Positions 5,657 through 6,909 of a stretch of 6,909 bases of DNA are shown in pieces. How positions within the stretch are numbered: the first letter of the stretch is position 1; each line of letters begins with the position of its first letter. Made by a program: the position numbers and the translations under genes. Below the pieces are notes generated by a model. It ran no database searches. It was not told where the DNA came from and saw only the letters and a program-made list of their open reading frames with translations. The stretch is from Flavihumibacter sp. (GTDB lineage Bacteria; Bacteroidota; Bacteroidia; Chitinophagales; Chitinophagaceae), in the NCBI GenBank assembly GCA_025455285.1, contig JALOMU010000119.1, positions 1-6,909 of the forward strand, read 5' to 3'.

Positions 5657-6909
5657 TTAGCGGATCAGTAAAAAACTTCCCTTTTTCTGTTGCAAGGATT
5701 GGCCATTGAGCTGATACTGTATGTTGAAAAGATAGTTCCCGCTGTTTTGTTGAACTCCATTTACTGACCCATCCCATCCGACAGATGGATTATTCGTGCT
5801 GAAAATTTTCTGTCCGAACCTATTAAATATTTGAAGTAAATAATAAGTTACTTCTCCATAAACTAGCGGACGAAAACGATCGTTTCTGCCATCCTGGTTA
5901 GGTGTGAATGCATTCGGAACATACAAACCAAACATACACTGTTTCTGAACAATAGAAATTGTATCTGTGCCAGTACAATTATTAAAATCTTTAACTGTTA
6001 AACTATAAGTTCCTGATTTGTTAACAGTGATATTACTGCTGTTACCTCCGGTATTCCATGAATATGATTTATACTCACCAGTGGGCGACAGTAATAATTC
6101 CTGATATTGACATATGCTGGTATCCTCTCCCAAAAATCCATTTGGAACGGATACGATGTTGGTTATAAAAGTTGTATCAGAACCCAAACATCCATTCTGA
6201 TCCTGTACCGAAACCCAATATTTTCCGGGATTGTTTACCAGTAAAGAAGTTGAACTGGAATTATCCTGCCAGGTGTATCGTGAAAATCCTACACCCGGGC
6301 TTAGTAATCTTTCTTCTCCCTCACAAAGGATGGAAGTTTTATCCAGGATAGGACGAGGCCTGGCAAATACATTCAAAATAGTAGCAGTATCTGCTACCTC
6401 GCAACCATTTCTATCAGTAGCACGAAGGATATATGTACCAGCCGTTTTCGCAATAATATTTTTTTCAAAAGAACCAGTGTTCCACTGATAGATATCAAAT
6501 GATTTATCAGCAGTAAATTCAGCTTGCTCTCCTTCACATAAAACGGTATCCTCACCAATGAAAAGGGTGGGTTGGGCGTGAACTGCAATTGAAAATTGAT
6601 CCTGGTAGGTACACCCACTACCGGAAACTCCGGTAAAATAATAAACACCTGGCTCGGTTGCATTTATTGAAAAGTTCGCAGCGTTTCCAACCAAATTACT
6701 ATTGAAATCGAGCCACTGAAATTGTTGCAGACTGTCAGGTGCAAAAAAACTCAAAGTTGTTCCAGCACAGACAACAGTGTCTTTGGCAAAATCAATACTT
6801 ATTGTAGATCTGATATCGACAATTATAGTATCAGTTTGATAATTATTGCAAAAGTCAACTCCTGTAACCCAATATTTTCCACCTGACTTTATTGAAACAG
6901 TTGCCGCTT
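5657..6909 (-). CDS. Multi-module secreted protein with type IX secretion (type B) C-terminal sorting domain, N-terminus off the window
   Basis: Residues below count from the first complete codon at the right edge. The frame is open across the whole segment (416 residues), so the true start and signal peptide lie outside; a TTG at 6752-6754 is internal. Residues 1-330 hold one partial and four complete beta-sandwich (Ig/PKD-like) modules. Each has a DTxxCxGE-like opening, a YxWNTG-like middle, a GxYxLxVxDxxGC-like end and two cysteines. The cysteines recur about every 71 residues (47, 124, 195, 266 and 99, 169, 240, 311), probably one disulfide per module. Residues 330-416 are the gliding-motility-associated C-terminal domain (VPNAFTPNQDGRNDRF, IFNRFGQKIF, GWDG, and the terminal GSFLLIR), which directs export across the outer membrane by the type IX system. 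An adhesin or surface role is inferred. The segment is more AT-rich than its neighbours. Confidence 0.94.
   Translation of the reverse strand, partial: AATVSIKSGGKYWVTGVDFCNNYQTDTIIVDIRSTISIDFAKDTVVCAGTTLSFFAPDSLQQFQWLDFNSNLVGNAANFSINATEPGVYYFTGVSGSGCTYQDQFSIAVHAQPTLFIGEDTVLCEGEQAEFTADKSFDIYQWNTGSFEKNIIAKTAGTYILRATDRNGCEVADTATILNVFARPRPILDKTSILCEGEERLLSPGVGFSRYTWQDNSSSTSLLVNNPGKYWVSVQDQNGCLGSDTTFITNIVSVPNGFLGEDTSICQYQELLLSPTGEYKSYSWNTGGNSSNITVNKSGTYSLTVKDFNNCTGTDTISIVQKQCMFGLYVPNAFTPNQDGRNDRFRPLVYGEVTYYLLQIFNRFGQKIFSTNNPSVGWDGSVNGVQQNSGNYLFNIQYQLNGQSLQQKKGSFLLIR

Noticed and set aside
6752..6754. TTG as the start codon of the secreted protein
   Set aside because: The frame stays open to the window edge and upstream residues continue the same module pattern, including the conserved DTVVCAG opening, so this codon is an internal leucine.

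Overview
The window looks like a housekeeping segment of a Bacteroidota chromosome, probably from the Chitinophagaceae/Sphingobacteriales side. The clearest sign is the large partial protein at the right end, which finishes in the gliding-motility-associated C-terminal (type B) sorting domain of the type IX secretion system, a system restricted to that phylum. The DnaN, RecX, DUF2007 and NagA sequences, the lack of strong Shine-Dalgarno sites and the moderate GC content agree with this. The genus is inference.

Layout, left to right. Bases 1-41 (minus) hold the first 14 codons of what is very likely kdsB (CMP-Kdo synthetase). Next are a membrane di-iron hydroxylase of the sterol desaturase/fatty-acid hydroxylase superfamily (70-888, minus), a DUF2007 protein with a C-terminal zinc ribbon (985-1428, minus) and dnaN, the beta sliding clamp (1444-2559, minus). 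A 152-base divergent intergenic region separates these from a tightly packed plus-strand run: recX (2712-3203), an omega-amidase type nitrilase (3217-4080), nagA (4061-5167) and dps (5179-5655). One base after dps, a multi-module, type IX-secreted adhesin-like protein enters from the right on the minus strand (5657-6909, N-terminus off the window).

Functionally the genes are mixed: replication and recombination control (DnaN, RecX), DNA and iron protection (Dps), amino-sugar and amide salvage (NagA, nitrilase), envelope lipid chemistry (hydroxylase, KdsB) and a secreted surface protein. The plus-strand cluster is probably one transcription unit because the genes overlap or lie 11-13 bases apart. 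I see no phage, CRISPR, IS element, tRNA or rRNA, and no recognisable new multi-gene system.

The parts worth a second look are at the DNA level. Two ordinary genes carry short hairpin-prone repeats in frame: a perfect 42-base tandem repeat inside the zinc ribbon of the DUF2007 protein, and three 20-base GC-rich repeats (60 bases in total) inside the nitrilase shortly after its catalytic cysteine. In addition, nagA seems to have lost one base near its 3' end: the expected C-terminal strand is readable in the -1 frame up to a stop just before dps. A 9-base direct repeat spaced one helical turn apart lies upstream of the hydroxylase gene and is a possible operator.
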